Origin: VFMC01 sp963791635
GTDB taxonomy: Bacteria; Actinomycetota; Acidimicrobiia; Acidimicrobiales; Ilumatobacteraceae
Assembly: GCA_963791635.1 (NCBI GenBank)
Contig: CAWBTC010000017.1
Span: 62,001-126,000, forward strand
Direction of reading: 5' to 3'
Length of the DNA: 64,000 nt
Below the pieces are notes generated by a model. That model worked only from the letters and a program-made list of their open reading frames with translations, searched no databases and was not told the DNA's origin. Positions 25,078 to 33,510 of the stretch are shown here, piece by piece. Made by a program: the position numbers and the translations under genes. The number at the start of each line of letters is the position of its first letter. Position 1 is the first letter of the stretch.

Positions 25078-25728
25078 GTGCGAGAACTCAATGGTGTGGT
25101 CGTGGTGGTCGTCGGGGCGACGGGTGGACTGGGTGCCGCCATCGCTGACGAGCTCCGCGCCCGTCGCGCCATCGTGTTGGGTGCGGGGCGGCATGGGCCC
25201 GACATCGTCGCCGACGTGCGCGACTCCCGCGCCGGTGACGCCATCGTTCGTGGTGCGTTGGGCATGCAGGGCCGCCTCGATGGCGTGGTGAACGCGGCGG
25301 GCATCGTGGCCTTCGGTGATCTCGCCTCAACGGATCCAGGGGTGATCGAGGAACTGTTCCTCACCAACGCGCTCGGGCCACTGTGGCTTGCGCGTGCAGT
25401 GCTGCCCGCCCTCGCCGAGAGCAGCGGCTTCTTCGCCACGATCAGCGGTGTGGTGGCCGAGGAGTCGCTCGCCAACCTCGTGCCCTACTGCGCGTCGAAG
25501 GCGGCCATCTCCCACGCGATCCCGGGCCTTCGTCGAGAAGCCCGCCGACTGGGTGTGCACGTCGCCGACTTCCGTCCGCCGCACACCGAGACCGGGCTCG
25601 CCGGGCGTGCCATCGCCGGCACCGCGCCAAGCTTCGGTCCGGGACTCGACCCGGTGGCGGTCGCCAAGCGCATCGTCGAGGCGATCGCAGCCGATGAGCC
25701 TGAACTCGCGTCCACCGACTTCGCCTGA
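25078..25728 (+). CDS. Short-chain dehydrogenase/reductase
   Basis: The 216-residue protein is a compact SDR: the nucleotide-binding motif GATGGLG at residues 14-20, NAAG near residue 72, a serine in FFATISG, and the catalytic YCASK. It reduces or oxidises an alcohol/carbonyl with NAD(P). It is shorter than most SDRs (about 250), with little C-terminal substrate loop. The GTG at 25078 gives a proper N-terminal strand. It is followed after 18 bp by an aldehyde dehydrogenase, so the two may act in one catabolic route, although the latter has its own promoter box. Confidence 0.88.
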   Translation: MRELNGVVVVVVGATGGLGAAIADELRARRAIVLGAGRHGPDIVADVRDSRAGDAIVRGALGMQGRLDGVVNAAGIVAFGDLASTDPGVIEELFLTNALGPLWLARAVLPALAESSGFFATISGVVAEESLANLVPYCASKAAISHAIPGLRREARRLGVHVADFRPPHTETGLAGRAIAGTAPSFGPGLDPVAVAKRIVEAIAADEPELASTDFA

Positions 25729-25734
25729 GCGACG

Positions 25735-25740
25735 TAGCGT
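25735..25740 (+). promoter_or_regulatory. -10 box of the aldehyde dehydrogenase gene
   Basis: TAGCGT lies exactly 6 nt before the ATG at 25747, in the 18-bp gap after the SDR gene. This is the ideal leaderless spacing. Confidence 0.5.
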
Positions 25741-25746
25741 GACGCG

Positions 25747-27216
25747 ATGAGCCCCACCGTCACAGCGCCCACGCTCACGCCACTGGCCGACATCGGCGCC
25801 ATCGTCGAGGCGGCCCGCCTGGCCTTCGCCGCAGGACGGACTCGACCGCGCGGTTGGCGCGTCGAGACGCTTCGTCGCCTGCGCGAGCTGGTGACGTCGC
25901 ACGAGGACGCACTCCTGCGCTCGCTCGCGGCCGACTTCGGCAAGCCCGCCTTCGAAGCGTGGGCGACCGAGATCGGCTTCCTCCTCACCGACATCGACCA
26001 CACGATCGCCCAGCTCGACCGGTGGATGGCGCCCCAGAAGGTGCCGACACCCATGGCGTTCCAGCCTGCGTCGTCGCGGATCGAGCGGGAACCGCTGGGC
26101 GTCGCCTGCGTGATCGCCCCGTGGAACTACCCGGTGCAGCTCCTGCTCCTGCCGATGATTGCTGCGATCGCCGCCGGGAACGCCGTGGTCGGCAAGCCGA
26201 GTGAACTCGCTCCGAACTCCGCCGATGCCGTCGCTGCGCTGATCAGCGAGCTCGGCGAGCCCGCGGTCGCGCTCGTGCTCGGTGGCGTGGCCGAGACCAC
26301 TGAGTTGCTGACCCATCGTTTCGACCACATCCTCTACACGGGCAGCAGTCGCGTCGGCCGAGTGGTGATGCGGGCGGCGGCAGAGCACCTCACCCCCGTC
26401 ACCCTCGAGCTGGGTGGCAAGAGCCCCGCGATCGTGAGCCGGCATGCCGATCTCGAGGTCACGTCACGCCGCCTTGCATGGGGCAAGTTCATGAACGCTG
26501 GTCAGACCTGCATCGCCCCCGACTACGTGCTCGTCGAACGAGAGGTCCACGACGAGCTCGTCGAGCAGCTGCGATCGCGCATCCGTGAGTTCTACGGCGA
26601 CGACCCCGAGCGCAGCGCCGACCTCGCCCGCATCGTCGACGACTCACACTTCCACCGCCTGGAGAAGCTGTTGCACTGCGGCACTGTGGCCATCGGCGGT
26701 CAGAGCGATGCCGACACCCGATACATCGCCCCCACCGTGCTCACCGGCATCACCCGTGACGATCCCGTGATGAACGAGGAGATCTTCGGGCCAGTGCTCC
26801 CGATCATCGCGGTCGACTCCCTCGACGAGGCGGTGGCCTTCGTGAACGCCGACGAGAAGCCGTTGGCGCTGTACTCGTTCAGCGCCGACGACGCCGAACA
26901 CGATCGGGTGCTCTCGGGCACCAGCAGCGGTGGTGTGTGCATCAACGGCACGATCATGCACATCAGCAATCCGCATCTGCCCTTCGGCGGCGTGGGCGAG
27001 AGCGGCATGGGCGCGTATCACGGCAAGGACGGCTTCGACACGTTCAGCCACCGGCGGGCCGTGCACCAACGTGGCACCCGGCTCGACCCGGCACTGCTGT
27101 ACCCGCCGTACACGAGCAAGAAGTTCGCCCTCGTTCGTCGGGGCCTCGCGCTGCCCGACCCCCGCGACCTGTGGGCCAGGGCTCGGGGGTCGATGCGGCG
27201 GCGGCGTGCCCGCTGA
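25747..27216 (+). CDS. Aldehyde dehydrogenase family protein
   Basis: The 489-residue enzyme oxidises an aldehyde to the acid with NAD(P). Visible family motifs are IAPWNYPVQLLL, the catalytic Glu in LELGGKSP, the catalytic Cys in NAGQTCIAPDY, and EEIFGPVLP. The C-terminal end SRKFALVRRG-like stretch (TSKKFALVRRG) and overall form place it with the class 3 (ALDH3/coniferyl aldehyde) group, which acts on fatty and aromatic aldehydes. The preceding SDR could supply the aldehyde. Confidence 0.92.
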   Translation: MSPTVTAPTLTPLADIGAIVEAARLAFAAGRTRPRGWRVETLRRLRELVTSHEDALLRSLAADFGKPAFEAWATEIGFLLTDIDHTIAQLDRWMAPQKVPTPMAFQPASSRIEREPLGVACVIAPWNYPVQLLLLPMIAAIAAGNAVVGKPSELAPNSADAVAALISELGEPAVALVLGGVAETTELLTHRFDHILYTGSSRVGRVVMRAAAEHLTPVTLELGGKSPAIVSRHADLEVTSRRLAWGKFMNAGQTCIAPDYVLVEREVHDELVEQLRSRIREFYGDDPERSADLARIVDDSHFHRLEKLLHCGTVAIGGQSDADTRYIAPTVLTGITRDDPVMNEEIFGPVLPIIAVDSLDEAVAFVNADEKPLALYSFSADDAEHDRVLSGTSSGGVCINGTIMHISNPHLPFGGVGESGMGAYHGKDGFDTFSHRRAVHQRGTRLDPALLYPPYTSKKFALVRRGLALPDPRDLWARARGSMRRRRAR

Positions 27217-27236
27217 CCGGCTGGCCGGCTGGCCGG
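27213..27236. repeat. 8-bp tandem repeat containing a stop codon
   Basis: CTGACCGG, CTGGCCGG and CTGGCCGG are adjacent. The aldehyde dehydrogenase stop codon (27214-27216) is in the first copy. Confidence 0.9.
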
Positions 27237-27246
27237 CACGAGTCGA

Positions 27247-28797
27247 TCAGCGCGTCGCGTAGATCAGTTGGCGGGTGTCGGAGACGATGCCGATGCGGCA
27301 ATCCGCGTCACGGCGCACGCAGTTCTGCAGCCAGGTGGCGCTGACGGCGGAGTCCCAGGCGGTGATGATGTCGCCATGCAGCGAGTACCCGCCGGGCCCG
27401 GTGTACACGTCGCTCGAAAGTCGCCAGCCGGCGCTGGTGCCCGACGTGACCGGCCAATGGACGTTGTAGGTGATCTCCGGCAGCGCCACCGGGTGGCTCG
27501 CCGGGCACCCGACGCCGTAGGTGCCGTACGCCAGGTGGCTCTTGTGGTCGGCGGAGTCGAGGTTCCGGCCGTCCCAGCACTGCGGGAACCGGACCACTGC
27601 CCAGAGGTCGGTGCCGGTCGCACAGCTGGGGATTGCGGGGGTGGAGCCGACGATCATCGTCGGGCCGTTGTTCGTGTCCACGCCGCAGGTCCACCGCACC
27701 GTGTCCTGGCCGGCGTCTTGCGGCTGGGGTGCGGTGGCACGGGCGTTGCCGGCGATGATCTTCAGCCCATTGGGCAGCGTGGGGCTGATCCGGGAGAAGG
27801 GCGTCCCCTGGTAGCCGCTCTTGTAGTACACCTGATTCATGCTGGGTGTGACCGGCCGACCCGCTGTGTCGAGCACCGTCGGCACCCAGTAGGACGACCG
27901 GTTGGAGATCCCGCCACTGCACGTGGAGTTGCCGCTCGACAGCAGCGACGCCGACGTCGAGGCCGCGACCGATGCGGTGTTTCCGAAGTAGGTGTGCAGG
28001 TGTGCCGCCCCGGCGCTCCCAGGGAACACGATCGAGTCGTCGGCGTTCATGTGCGAAAAGAAACAGGTCACCCGGAAGTTCCCGGTGCCGTCACCCGATG
28101 CCTGGATCGGGCCGCTGAAGGGCTGCGTGCCCGAAGCGGACGTGCCCGCCGAGGGCGACGGCAGCGGGCCTGTGACGGTTGCGCCTCCCATCTGGGGTGA
28201 GGCCGGAGGTTGGAACGGAGGTTGGAACGGCGGTGAGGAAGCGGGTGCCGTGATCGATGGTCCCTCGACGGGGGCGGCTCCCGGGACGGCGGTGACGACG
28301 GGGGTCTCGTTGGCCGGGGTGGCGGCTCCACCTACGAGGGTGACGCTGGCGGTGGCCGACCATTGTCGTGGCCCGCGCTTGGTGACCGCACGCACCTGCG
28401 CCTCGTAGGCGCCGCCCGGCGTGAGCCCACTGATCGTCCGGGTGCGGGCAGTGAGCCGGGTGATCGTGATCGCACCGTCGAGGCCGGTGCCCGCGTACAC
28501 GAGGTCGTACGAGCGAGCACCACGAACGGCGGTCCAGGAGATGGTCATCGACGTCGCACCTGCGGCGGTCATCGTCACCGGCCCCGGTGCCACCCCGGTC
28601 CCCGCCGTCGATGGTGCGCAGGCCTGAGGCGACATCAGCATCGCCCCCGAGAGAGCGACCGCCATCGTCAGCCGACGTGTTCCTGGGCGCCCACTTCCCG
28701 GCACACCACGCCGCTGCTGGAGGCGGGGGTCGGGATCCGTTGACGCGCGGTGATGGCCGGTGCCGCCCAGCACCTTGGTGAGCAGTGTGAAACGCAT
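27247..28797 (-). CDS. Secreted fibronectin III-DUF1996 protein
   Basis: The 516-residue protein has a basic N-terminus and a hydrophobic segment (about 44-60: MAVALSGAMLMSPQACA) acting as signal peptide or lipoprotein-like anchor. Residues about 70-155 form a fibronectin type III domain (TMTISWTAVRGARSYDLVY). A proline/serine-rich linker follows (about 160-240). Residues about 245-510 are a DUF1996 domain with FRVTCFFSHMNADD and the diagnostic AAHLHTYFGN. DUF1996 proteins are secreted, mainly from fungi and actinobacteria, and of unknown activity. The 215-bp upstream gap is less GC-rich than its surroundings and probably holds the promoter. Confidence 0.88.
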   Translation of the reverse strand: MRFTLLTKVLGGTGHHRASTDPDPRLQQRRGVPGSGRPGTRRLTMAVALSGAMLMSPQACAPSTAGTGVAPGPVTMTAAGATSMTISWTAVRGARSYDLVYAGTGLDGAITITRLTARTRTISGLTPGGAYEAQVRAVTKRGPRQWSATASVTLVGGAATPANETPVVTAVPGAAPVEGPSITAPASSPPFQPPFQPPASPQMGGATVTGPLPSPSAGTSASGTQPFSGPIQASGDGTGNFRVTCFFSHMNADDSIVFPGSAGAAHLHTYFGNTASVAASTSASLLSSGNSTCSGGISNRSSYWVPTVLDTAGRPVTPSMNQVYYKSGYQGTPFSRISPTLPNGLKIIAGNARATAPQPQDAGQDTVRWTCGVDTNNGPTMIVGSTPAIPSCATGTDLWAVVRFPQCWDGRNLDSADHKSHLAYGTYGVGCPASHPVALPEITYNVHWPVTSGTSAGWRLSSDVYTGPGGYSLHGDIITAWDSAVSATWLQNCVRRDADCRIGIVSDTRQLIYATR

Positions 28798-28990
28798 GTC
28801 ATTGAATCGTCATGTTTCACGTCTCGCCTGAGTGCGGGAATCGTCAAGACTGCCACCCGCTGACGATCACTGAGCGTCGAAAAGCCCCTGTTGACGGAAA
28901 TCATTACGAACACATGACAAACCGAACGATTCCACGAGTTGCACCGAGCGCGCGATCGATCCGCGTTCTCAGGTGCTGTTGACCGTCGGT

Positions 28991-29017
28991 CGGCCCCTGT
29001 CAGTCGGCCCTGTCAGT
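28991..29017. repeat. 13/14-bp tandem repeat containing a stop codon
   Basis: CGGCCCCTGTCAGT (28991-29004) and CGGCCCTGTCAGT (29005-29017) differ by one C. The engB stop codon (29013-29015, minus strand) lies in the second copy. Confidence 0.9.
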
Positions 29018-29603
29018 CGGCCAGGGCGAGAAGGGCCAGCACGTGGCTGCGGAGGGCGTCGATGCCCGTCCCCTTGGCTGCGCTGACCCAGAAGATGTCA
29101 CCCTCGTGCAAGCGGCAGCCTCTGGCGAGCTGCTGCTTGCGCCCGGCGAGCTTCGACGGCTTCACCTTGTCGATCTTGGTGGCCACGATCACGGTGGTGA
29201 TCCCGTTCGCCTGCACCCAGTCGATCATCTGCGAGTCGAGCTTGGTCGGGCCGATCTCGCCATCGACGAGCAGGAGCAGTGCCTGCAGGCTGTCGCGTCC
29301 GAGGAGGTACCCCTCGATCATCGGCCCCCACTTCACCTTCTCCCGCGTCGGCGCGGAGGCGTATCCGTAGCCGGGCAGGTCGACCACCGTGGCACCGGTG
29401 GGCAGCGTGAAGAGGTTGAGCAGCTGGGTGCGGCCGGGGGTGTTCGACACACGAGCGAGCTGCTTGCGGTTGGCGAGGGCATTGATGAGCGACGACTTGC
29501 CCACGTTCGACCTGCCGACGAGCGCGACCTCAGCAGTCGACGACGGCAAGTCGGCCACTCGCGGCGCCGAGGCGACGAAGGTGAGCTGCAGGGGTCCGGC
29601 CAT
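29013..29603 (-). CDS. engB: Ribosome biogenesis GTP-binding protein EngB (YsxC/YihA)
   Basis: EngB is a small GTPase required for 50S ribosomal subunit assembly. The 196-residue protein shows G1 (GRSNVGKS), G2 region (SNTPGRTQLL), G3 (DLPGYGYA), G4 (TKID) and G5 (VSAAKGTG), all intact and correctly spaced. The start is supported by TAGCCT 6 nt before the ATG. It stands alone; the next gene downstream is the secreted DUF1996 gene with its own upstream region. Confidence 0.96.
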   Translation of the reverse strand: MAGPLQLTFVASAPRVADLPSSTAEVALVGRSNVGKSSLINALANRKQLARVSNTPGRTQLLNLFTLPTGATVVDLPGYGYASAPTREKVKWGPMIEGYLLGRDSLQALLLLVDGEIGPTKLDSQMIDWVQANGITTVIVATKIDKVKPSKLAGRKQQLARGCRLHEGDIFWVSAAKGTGIDALRSHVLALLALAD

Positions 29604-29609
29604 CCGTCC

Positions 29610-29615
29610 AGGCTA
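29610..29615 (-). promoter_or_regulatory. -10 box of engB
   Basis: TAGCCT on the minus strand ends 6 nt before the engB ATG, leaving no room for a ribosome binding site. Confidence 0.5.
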
Positions 29616-29754
29616 CGGCCGGTACACGCCGGGTTCGGGGGTGTCGGTCCGTCACCTCGACATCGCGCGACAGGCGATGCCCGCGGCGTGATGCCGGAAC
29701 CGAGCAGAGCACAGATGCTGCCCCGAGCGATGTCGAGGCCGACGCCCCGGAGTC

Positions 29755-30399
29755 CTATCGCTTCCAGAACAGGTGATGGGTGACGCCGCTGGGGCTGGGG
29801 ACGGAGTCGAGGTGGAAGCGGTCGAGCAGGTCGCTGTGGTGGTTCCAGAGGCGTTCGCCCCGGCCGAATTCGATCGGTGCGACGGCGATGTGCAGGGTGT
29901 CGACGAGGTCGGCGTCGAGGAACTCTCGGATGGTCGCGACGCCACCGCCGAGGCGCACGTCCTTGCCGTCGGCGGCCGCTTTGGCTTGGCGGAGGGCGTC
30001 GGCGGGTGTGGCGTCGATGAAGTGGAACGTGGTGTCGGAGAGCGTCAACGAGGGTCGCGCGTAGTGGGTGAGGACGAACACCGGGGTGTGGAATGGTGGT
30101 GTGTCGCCCCACCATCCGGTCCAGTCGTGGTCGGCCCACGGTCCGCGTATTGGTCCGAACTTGTTTCGTCCCATGACCTCGGCGCCGATGTTGTGCGGCA
30201 TCTCGCGGGTGAAGTAGTCGTCGAGTCCTCGGCTGCCGCCGGGATCGGTTCGGTGGGGCCAGCTTGCGGTGGCCCCAGCCCAGGCGAACAGGTCGGCTGG
30301 GTTCGCGTGCCCGAAGGGCCGTTCGAGGCTCTGGTGCTCACCGGCACCGAACCCGTCCATCGACACGCCGAAGCACTGCACGCGAAGGAGTTGAGTCAT
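29755..30399 (-). CDS. Dihydrofolate reductase family (RibD C-terminal) protein
   Basis: The 214-residue protein has the DHFR-like RibD_C fold: QCFGVSMDGFGAG at the N-terminus, VMGRNKFGP in the middle, VFVLTHYARPSLTL and the NADPH-binding RLGGGVATIREFL, ending in HIAVAPIEFGRGERLW. Such proteins are NAD(P)H-dependent reductases of mostly unknown substrate (YyaP/YwjB-like). A clear ribosome binding site (GGGAG) precedes the ATG at 30399. It is not an essential folate gene by context. Confidence 0.85.
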   Translation of the reverse strand: MTQLLRVQCFGVSMDGFGAGEHQSLERPFGHANPADLFAWAGATASWPHRTDPGGSRGLDDYFTREMPHNIGAEVMGRNKFGPIRGPWADHDWTGWWGDTPPFHTPVFVLTHYARPSLTLSDTTFHFIDATPADALRQAKAAADGKDVRLGGGVATIREFLDADLVDTLHIAVAPIEFGRGERLWNHHSDLLDRFHLDSVPSPSGVTHHLFWKR

Positions 30400-30610
30400 C
30401 TGTTGCTCCCTTTCTGGTGTGGGTTGTTCCCGGTCCTGCCCGATCCGGGGGTCGCCAGCGGCCCGTCGCGCCCGGGTCCGAGGTCCGCGTCGGCACCACG
30501 TGTTGTGCCCCAGCGATCTGGCGGCGTCCAAAACGATTCGAGGTCGGGCGCGCCGGATGGAACATCGAACTCGGTTTGGGTGAGCACGATCGCGAGGCTC
30601 GGAAACCAGA

Positions 30611-30646
30611 AAGCCCCTGCCGGATCATGCGATCGAGCAGGGGCTT
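30611..30646 (-). terminator. Terminator after tRNA-Phe
   Basis: A 10-bp perfect stem (30611-30620 with 30637-30646) and 16-nt loop lie just downstream of tRNA-Phe on the minus strand, followed by TCTGGTTTCC. The T-run is weak, but the position fits the end of the tRNA transcript. Confidence 0.65.
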
Positions 30647-30651
30647 CTCGG

Positions 30652-30724
30652 TGGTCGAGACCGGCGTCGATCCGGTGACCCCACGCTTTTCAGGCGTGTG
30701 CTCTGCCGACTGAGCTACTCGACC
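30652..30724 (-). tRNA. tRNA-Phe (GAA)
   Basis: A 73-nt cloverleaf is visible: acceptor GGTCGAG paired with CTCGACC, D-arm region GCTCAGTCGGCAGAGC, anticodon stem CACGC/GCGTG with loop CTGAAAA (anticodon GAA), and TPsiC arm with GATCGACGCC-type loop. The CCA end is not encoded (ACC follows). It is the last of three tRNAs on the minus strand. Confidence 0.95.
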
Positions 30725-30797
30725 GTTGTTTGTGGCTGTCGGTGCGGGCCTGCGAACAGGCTCCGCACACAACATCCGCACGAGCTTTCGCTCGCTG

Positions 30798-30870
30798 CGG
30801 TCCCGACGGGGTTCGAACCCGCGACCTCCGGCTTGACAGGCCGGCGTGAACTCCACTTCACCACGGGACC
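30798..30870 (-). tRNA. tRNA-Asp (GTC)
   Basis: Acceptor GGTCCCG pairs with CGGGACC, anticodon stem CCGGC/GCCGG encloses loop CTGTCAA (anticodon GTC), and the T-arm GCGGG TTCGAAC CCCGT is canonical. The discriminator base is G as expected for tRNA-Asp. CCA is not encoded. Confidence 0.95.
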
Positions 30871-30884
30871 ATGAATGGTCACTG

Positions 30885-30957
30885 CACCCCCAACGGGATT
30901 CGAACCCGTGCCGCCACCTTGAAAGGGTGGTGTCCTAGGCCACTAGACGATGGGGGC
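30885..30957 (-). tRNA. tRNA-Glu (TTC)
   Basis: Acceptor GCCCCCA pairs with TGGGGGT, anticodon stem CCACC/GGTGG encloses loop CTTTCAA (anticodon TTC), and the T-arm ACGGG TTCGAAT CCCGT is canonical. It is the first gene of the Glu-Asp-Phe cluster; 14 nt separate it from tRNA-Asp. Confidence 0.95.
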
Positions 30958-31085
30958 TAGGAGATTCTCCGGTTGAGAGCGTCGAAACACTAGCACCGAG
31001 TCGTTGGATTCCCACCAGCAGCTCCGGTCGCCACGGTCACCGCGGTCGCCACAGATCGTCGCGCCGTCGGGCCCGGGCGCGGCAG

Positions 31086-31091
31086 TACGTT
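31086..31091 (+). promoter_or_regulatory. -10 box of the thioesterase gene
   Basis: TACGTT lies exactly 6 nt before the ATG at 31098. Confidence 0.5.
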
Positions 31092-31097
31092 GCCCCT

Positions 31098-31538
31098 ATG
31101 CGCCTCGACGTCGACCCGTCCCTCGATCCGGCGGCGTACTCGTTCGTCCACCGCATCCGAGTGCGATTCGCCGAGACCGACGCGATGGGCATCGTCCATC
31201 ACAGCAACTACCTCCTGTACTTCGAAGAGGCTCGGGTCGAGTACCTCCGCGCGATCGACAGGCCCTACACCGACATGCGCGCCGACGGCGTCGACCACGC
31301 CGTGCTGGAGTGCTTCGTGCAGTACCGCCGCCCGCTCGCCTTCGATGACGAAGTGGACGTCCATCTCGTGCTCGCGGGCACGACCCGCGCCACGTTCCAG
31401 ATCGCCTACCTGCTGACCGTGGGCGGCGAGGCGCGAGCGACTGGTGTGACTGCTCACGGCGCCGTCAATGCGCGGGGACGTCCGGTGCGCCTCCCAGCCT
31501 GGCTCACCGATCTCCGGGGGCCACCGGCGAACAGCTGA
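31098..31538 (+). CDS. YbgC-type acyl-CoA thioesterase
   Basis: The 146-residue single hotdog protein has the 4-hydroxybenzoyl-CoA thioesterase signature RFAETDAMGIVHHSNYLLYFEEAR, here in residues 23-46, with the catalytic Asp in ETDAMG. It hydrolyses short acyl- or aryl-CoA esters. The residues QYRRPLAFDDEV that follow are the usual second family block. It stands alone between the tRNA cluster and degV, with a leaderless-type promoter. Confidence 0.9.
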   Translation: MRLDVDPSLDPAAYSFVHRIRVRFAETDAMGIVHHSNYLLYFEEARVEYLRAIDRPYTDMRADGVDHAVLECFVQYRRPLAFDDEVDVHLVLAGTTRATFQIAYLLTVGGEARATGVTAHGAVNARGRPVRLPAWLTDLRGPPANS

Positions 31539-31550
31539 TCGTTGTCGTCC

Positions 31551-31602
31551 GGCATCGTCCGGCATGTCCGGCATCTTCCCGGCATCGTCCCGGCATCGTC
31601 CC
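31551..31602. repeat. 9-11-bp imperfect tandem repeat, 5 copies
   Basis: Units GGCATCGTCC, GGCATGTCC, GGCATCTTCCC, GGCATCGTCCC and GGCATCGTCCC follow each other, beginning 12 nt after the thioesterase stop. The rest of the gap up to 31715 shows no gene. Confidence 0.9.
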
Positions 31603-31702
31603 GGAACACGGTGGTTTGGTCGCCGCTGCCACGTTCCGTGGGATTCGGGTTACGAATGGGGGTCGAAACCCGTCTCCGGGCGGCGCCTCGACCTCACCTG
31701 CG

Positions 31703-31708
31703 TACGGT
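31703..31708 (+). promoter_or_regulatory. -10 box before the degV leader ORF
   Basis: TACGGT lies 7 nt before the ATG of the small ORF at 31716, and 145 nt before degV. Confidence 0.4.
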
Positions 31709-31715
31709 GAGCGCC

Positions 31716-31856
31716 ATGTACCTGGGCATGGTCGTCGGCCTCGGCGCCCGTTCCCTGCGGCGCCCTGCAGCGACTCGCGACGTCCACGCGGGGGATCTCC
31801 CCACGTTCGTCGGATCCCGCCCGCCAGCACAGGAACGGGCACAGGCGCGAGCATGA
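31716..31856 (+). CDS. Small leader ORF before degV
   Basis: A 46-codon ORF (MYLGMVVGLGARSLRRPA...) begins 7 nt after a TANNNT box and its stop overlaps the degV start by four bases (ATGA). No family is recognised. It may be a real small protein, or a translated leader that couples ribosomes into degV, which lacks its own clear ribosome binding site. The basic, arginine-rich middle does not suggest a membrane or secreted peptide. Confidence 0.4.
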   Translation: MYLGMVVGLGARSLRRPAATRDVHAGDLPTFVGSRPPAQERAQARA

Positions 31857-32701
31857 GCACGTCACCGCGGGTCGGGTTGTGCACCGACTCGAACGCGCAG
31901 TTGCCGCCCGTGCTCGCAGCCCGGTTCGGCGTGGAGGTCGTGCCGGTGACGATCACCGTGGACCACGAGGAGTACTTGGAGGGCGTCGACCTCGACGCCG
32001 ACGCCTTCTACGCCCGATTTCACGGCGGCGGGCGACCGGAGATCGCCACCAGTCAGCCGAGCCCCGGACAGTTCGCCCTCGCCTACGAGGAGCTGCTCGA
32101 TCGCGGATGCACGGAGATCCTGTCGATCCACGTGGCCAGTTCCATCTCCGGCACGCTCAACTCGGCTCGCCTCGCCGCTCATCGCCTCGGCGCGCCCGTT
32201 CGCCTGATCGACTCGGGCACCGCCGGCTTCGGCATCGGCTGCTGCGTGTGGGCTGCCGGCGAGGCGCTCGAGCGAGGTGCCACGATCGACGAGGCAGCAC
32301 TCATGGCCGAGACGCTCGCGCCCCGAATCGGCAACGTGTTCGTCGTGTGCCCGCTCGACCTGGCGCGTGCCGGCAAGCATCGGGCGGTCGGTCCGGCCGC
32401 TCGTGAGATCCGCGTCCTCGAGATGCGGGATGGTGTGGCCGAGGTCGTCAGCGAAGTGGCCACCGTCCTCGATGCCGTCAACACGATGGCGGCTGCCGTG
32501 ATCGGCTCGGGCACGCATCTCAGAGTGGCGGTCGGTCATGCCGACCTCACCACGGAGCCGATTGCGGACGTGCTGGAGCTCGCCGTCGGCGAGACCGCCG
32601 TGGTCGACGAGGTGGTGCGTTACCGGGTGGGCCCGTCGGTCGGTGCAACGACCGGACCGGGCATCGTCGAGTGCTTCATGTTCGCTTCGACAGCGACCTG
32701 A
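31853..32701 (+). CDS. DegV family fatty-acid-binding protein
   Basis: The 282-residue protein is of the DegV family, which binds fatty acids and in some bacteria feeds fatty acid kinase (FakB). Family features are the N-terminal VGLCTDSNAQLPP, TSQPSPGQF, the loop SIHVASSISGTLNSARLA that contacts the carboxylate, and IDSGTAGFGIG. No fakA gene is in the window. The ATG overlaps the stop of the small leader ORF. The 3' end overlaps the convergent DUF2017 gene by 26 bp. Confidence 0.88.
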   Translation: MSTSPRVGLCTDSNAQLPPVLAARFGVEVVPVTITVDHEEYLEGVDLDADAFYARFHGGGRPEIATSQPSPGQFALAYEELLDRGCTEILSIHVASSISGTLNSARLAAHRLGAPVRLIDSGTAGFGIGCCVWAAGEALERGATIDEAALMAETLAPRIGNVFVVCPLDLARAGKHRAVGPAAREIRVLEMRDGVAEVVSEVATVLDAVNTMAAAVIGSGTHLRVAVGHADLTTEPIADVLELAVGETAVVDEVVRYRVGPSVGATTGPGIVECFMFASTAT

Positions 32702-33167
32702 CCGTCCACTCCAGCAGCCAGCTGAGGAACCCGTAGAGCTGGTGCTCGGCGGCCAGCGGGTCGTCTGGATCGACGTCGTCCGGGTTGTCGTCCTCGCCGA
32801 GATCGAGCACGGTGCCCAGCACGAGTCGCACGCCGTTCAACGCCTGGGCGAGCGCGAGCACCTGGTCCTCGGTCAGCGGAGGTGGTGCGGTCAGCGCAGA
32901 CATCACCATCTCGATGCCGGCGAGGCGGGAGGCGACCAGCTCTTCGCGCATGAAGCGCTGATACTCGGCGTCCTGCTCCGCATGCTGGCTCAAGTGATAG
33001 GCGGCAGGAAAGACACGCTTGAGCGCCGGGTGGTCGGACGGTCCGAGCAACAGCGAGCGCATCTCGTCGAGCAGGTGGCGCACCACCTCGCGCTCGCCGT
33101 CGTCGATGTTGATCCGGAACCCCTGTTTGGTCCGTTCGACGGGTGGACGGAACTGCCACCGCGCCAC
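32676..33167 (-). CDS. DUF2017 family protein
   Basis: The 163-residue soluble, helical protein matches DUF2017, a family found in actinobacteria next to clpS. Its N-terminal part contains the segments REVVRHLLDEMRSLL and PALKRVFPAAYHL; the function is unknown. The GTG start follows the clpS stop after two bases, so it is co-translated with ClpS and may act with the Clp protease adaptor. Confidence 0.85.
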   Translation of the reverse strand: MARWQFRPPVERTKQGFRINIDDGEREVVRHLLDEMRSLLLGPSDHPALKRVFPAAYHLSQHAEQDAEYQRFMREELVASRLAGIEMVMSALTAPPPLTEDQVLALAQALNGVRLVLGTVLDLGEDDNPDDVDPDDPLAAEHQLYGFLSWLLEWTVRSLSKRT

Positions 33168-33169
33168 GG

Positions 33170-33466
33170 TCAGTCGTCCTGCTGCATGGTGGCCCAGAGG
33201 CCGTGCTCATGCAGTCGGAAGACGTCGAGCTCGGCCTTCTCGCGGCTGCCGTTGCTCACCGCGGCGCGGCCCTTGTGATGCACGTCGAGCATCAGTTCGG
33301 TCGCCTTCTCGAGCGAGTAGCCGAACAGCTTCTGCAACACGAACGTGACGTAGCTCATGAGGTTGATCGGGTCGTTCCAGACGAGCACCACCCACGGACG
33401 ATCTGGATCGATCGTCTCGTCGGTCGTCGGCTGGTCGACGACTGCGGGGGAGGGGGCCACCGGCAT
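33170..33466 (-). CDS. clpS: ATP-dependent Clp protease adaptor ClpS
   Basis: ClpS delivers N-degron substrates to the ClpA/ClpC-ClpP protease. The 98-residue protein has the core VVLVWNDPINLMSYVTFVLQ, which includes the N-degron pocket Asp-Asn region, and VHHKGRAAV. The start MPVAPSP at 33466 gives the usual length. An ATG 21 codons upstream is also in frame, but it lies in a tandem repeat. DUF2017 follows immediately, the standard actinobacterial order. Confidence 0.92.
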   Translation of the reverse strand: MPVAPSPAVVDQPTTDETIDPDRPWVVLVWNDPINLMSYVTFVLQKLFGYSLEKATELMLDVHHKGRAAVSNGSREKAELDVFRLHEHGLWATMQQDD

Positions 33467-33510
33467 GTCTACAGTTTGCCCGGTCGTGACCCGATCTCCA
33501 GCGGTTGATG

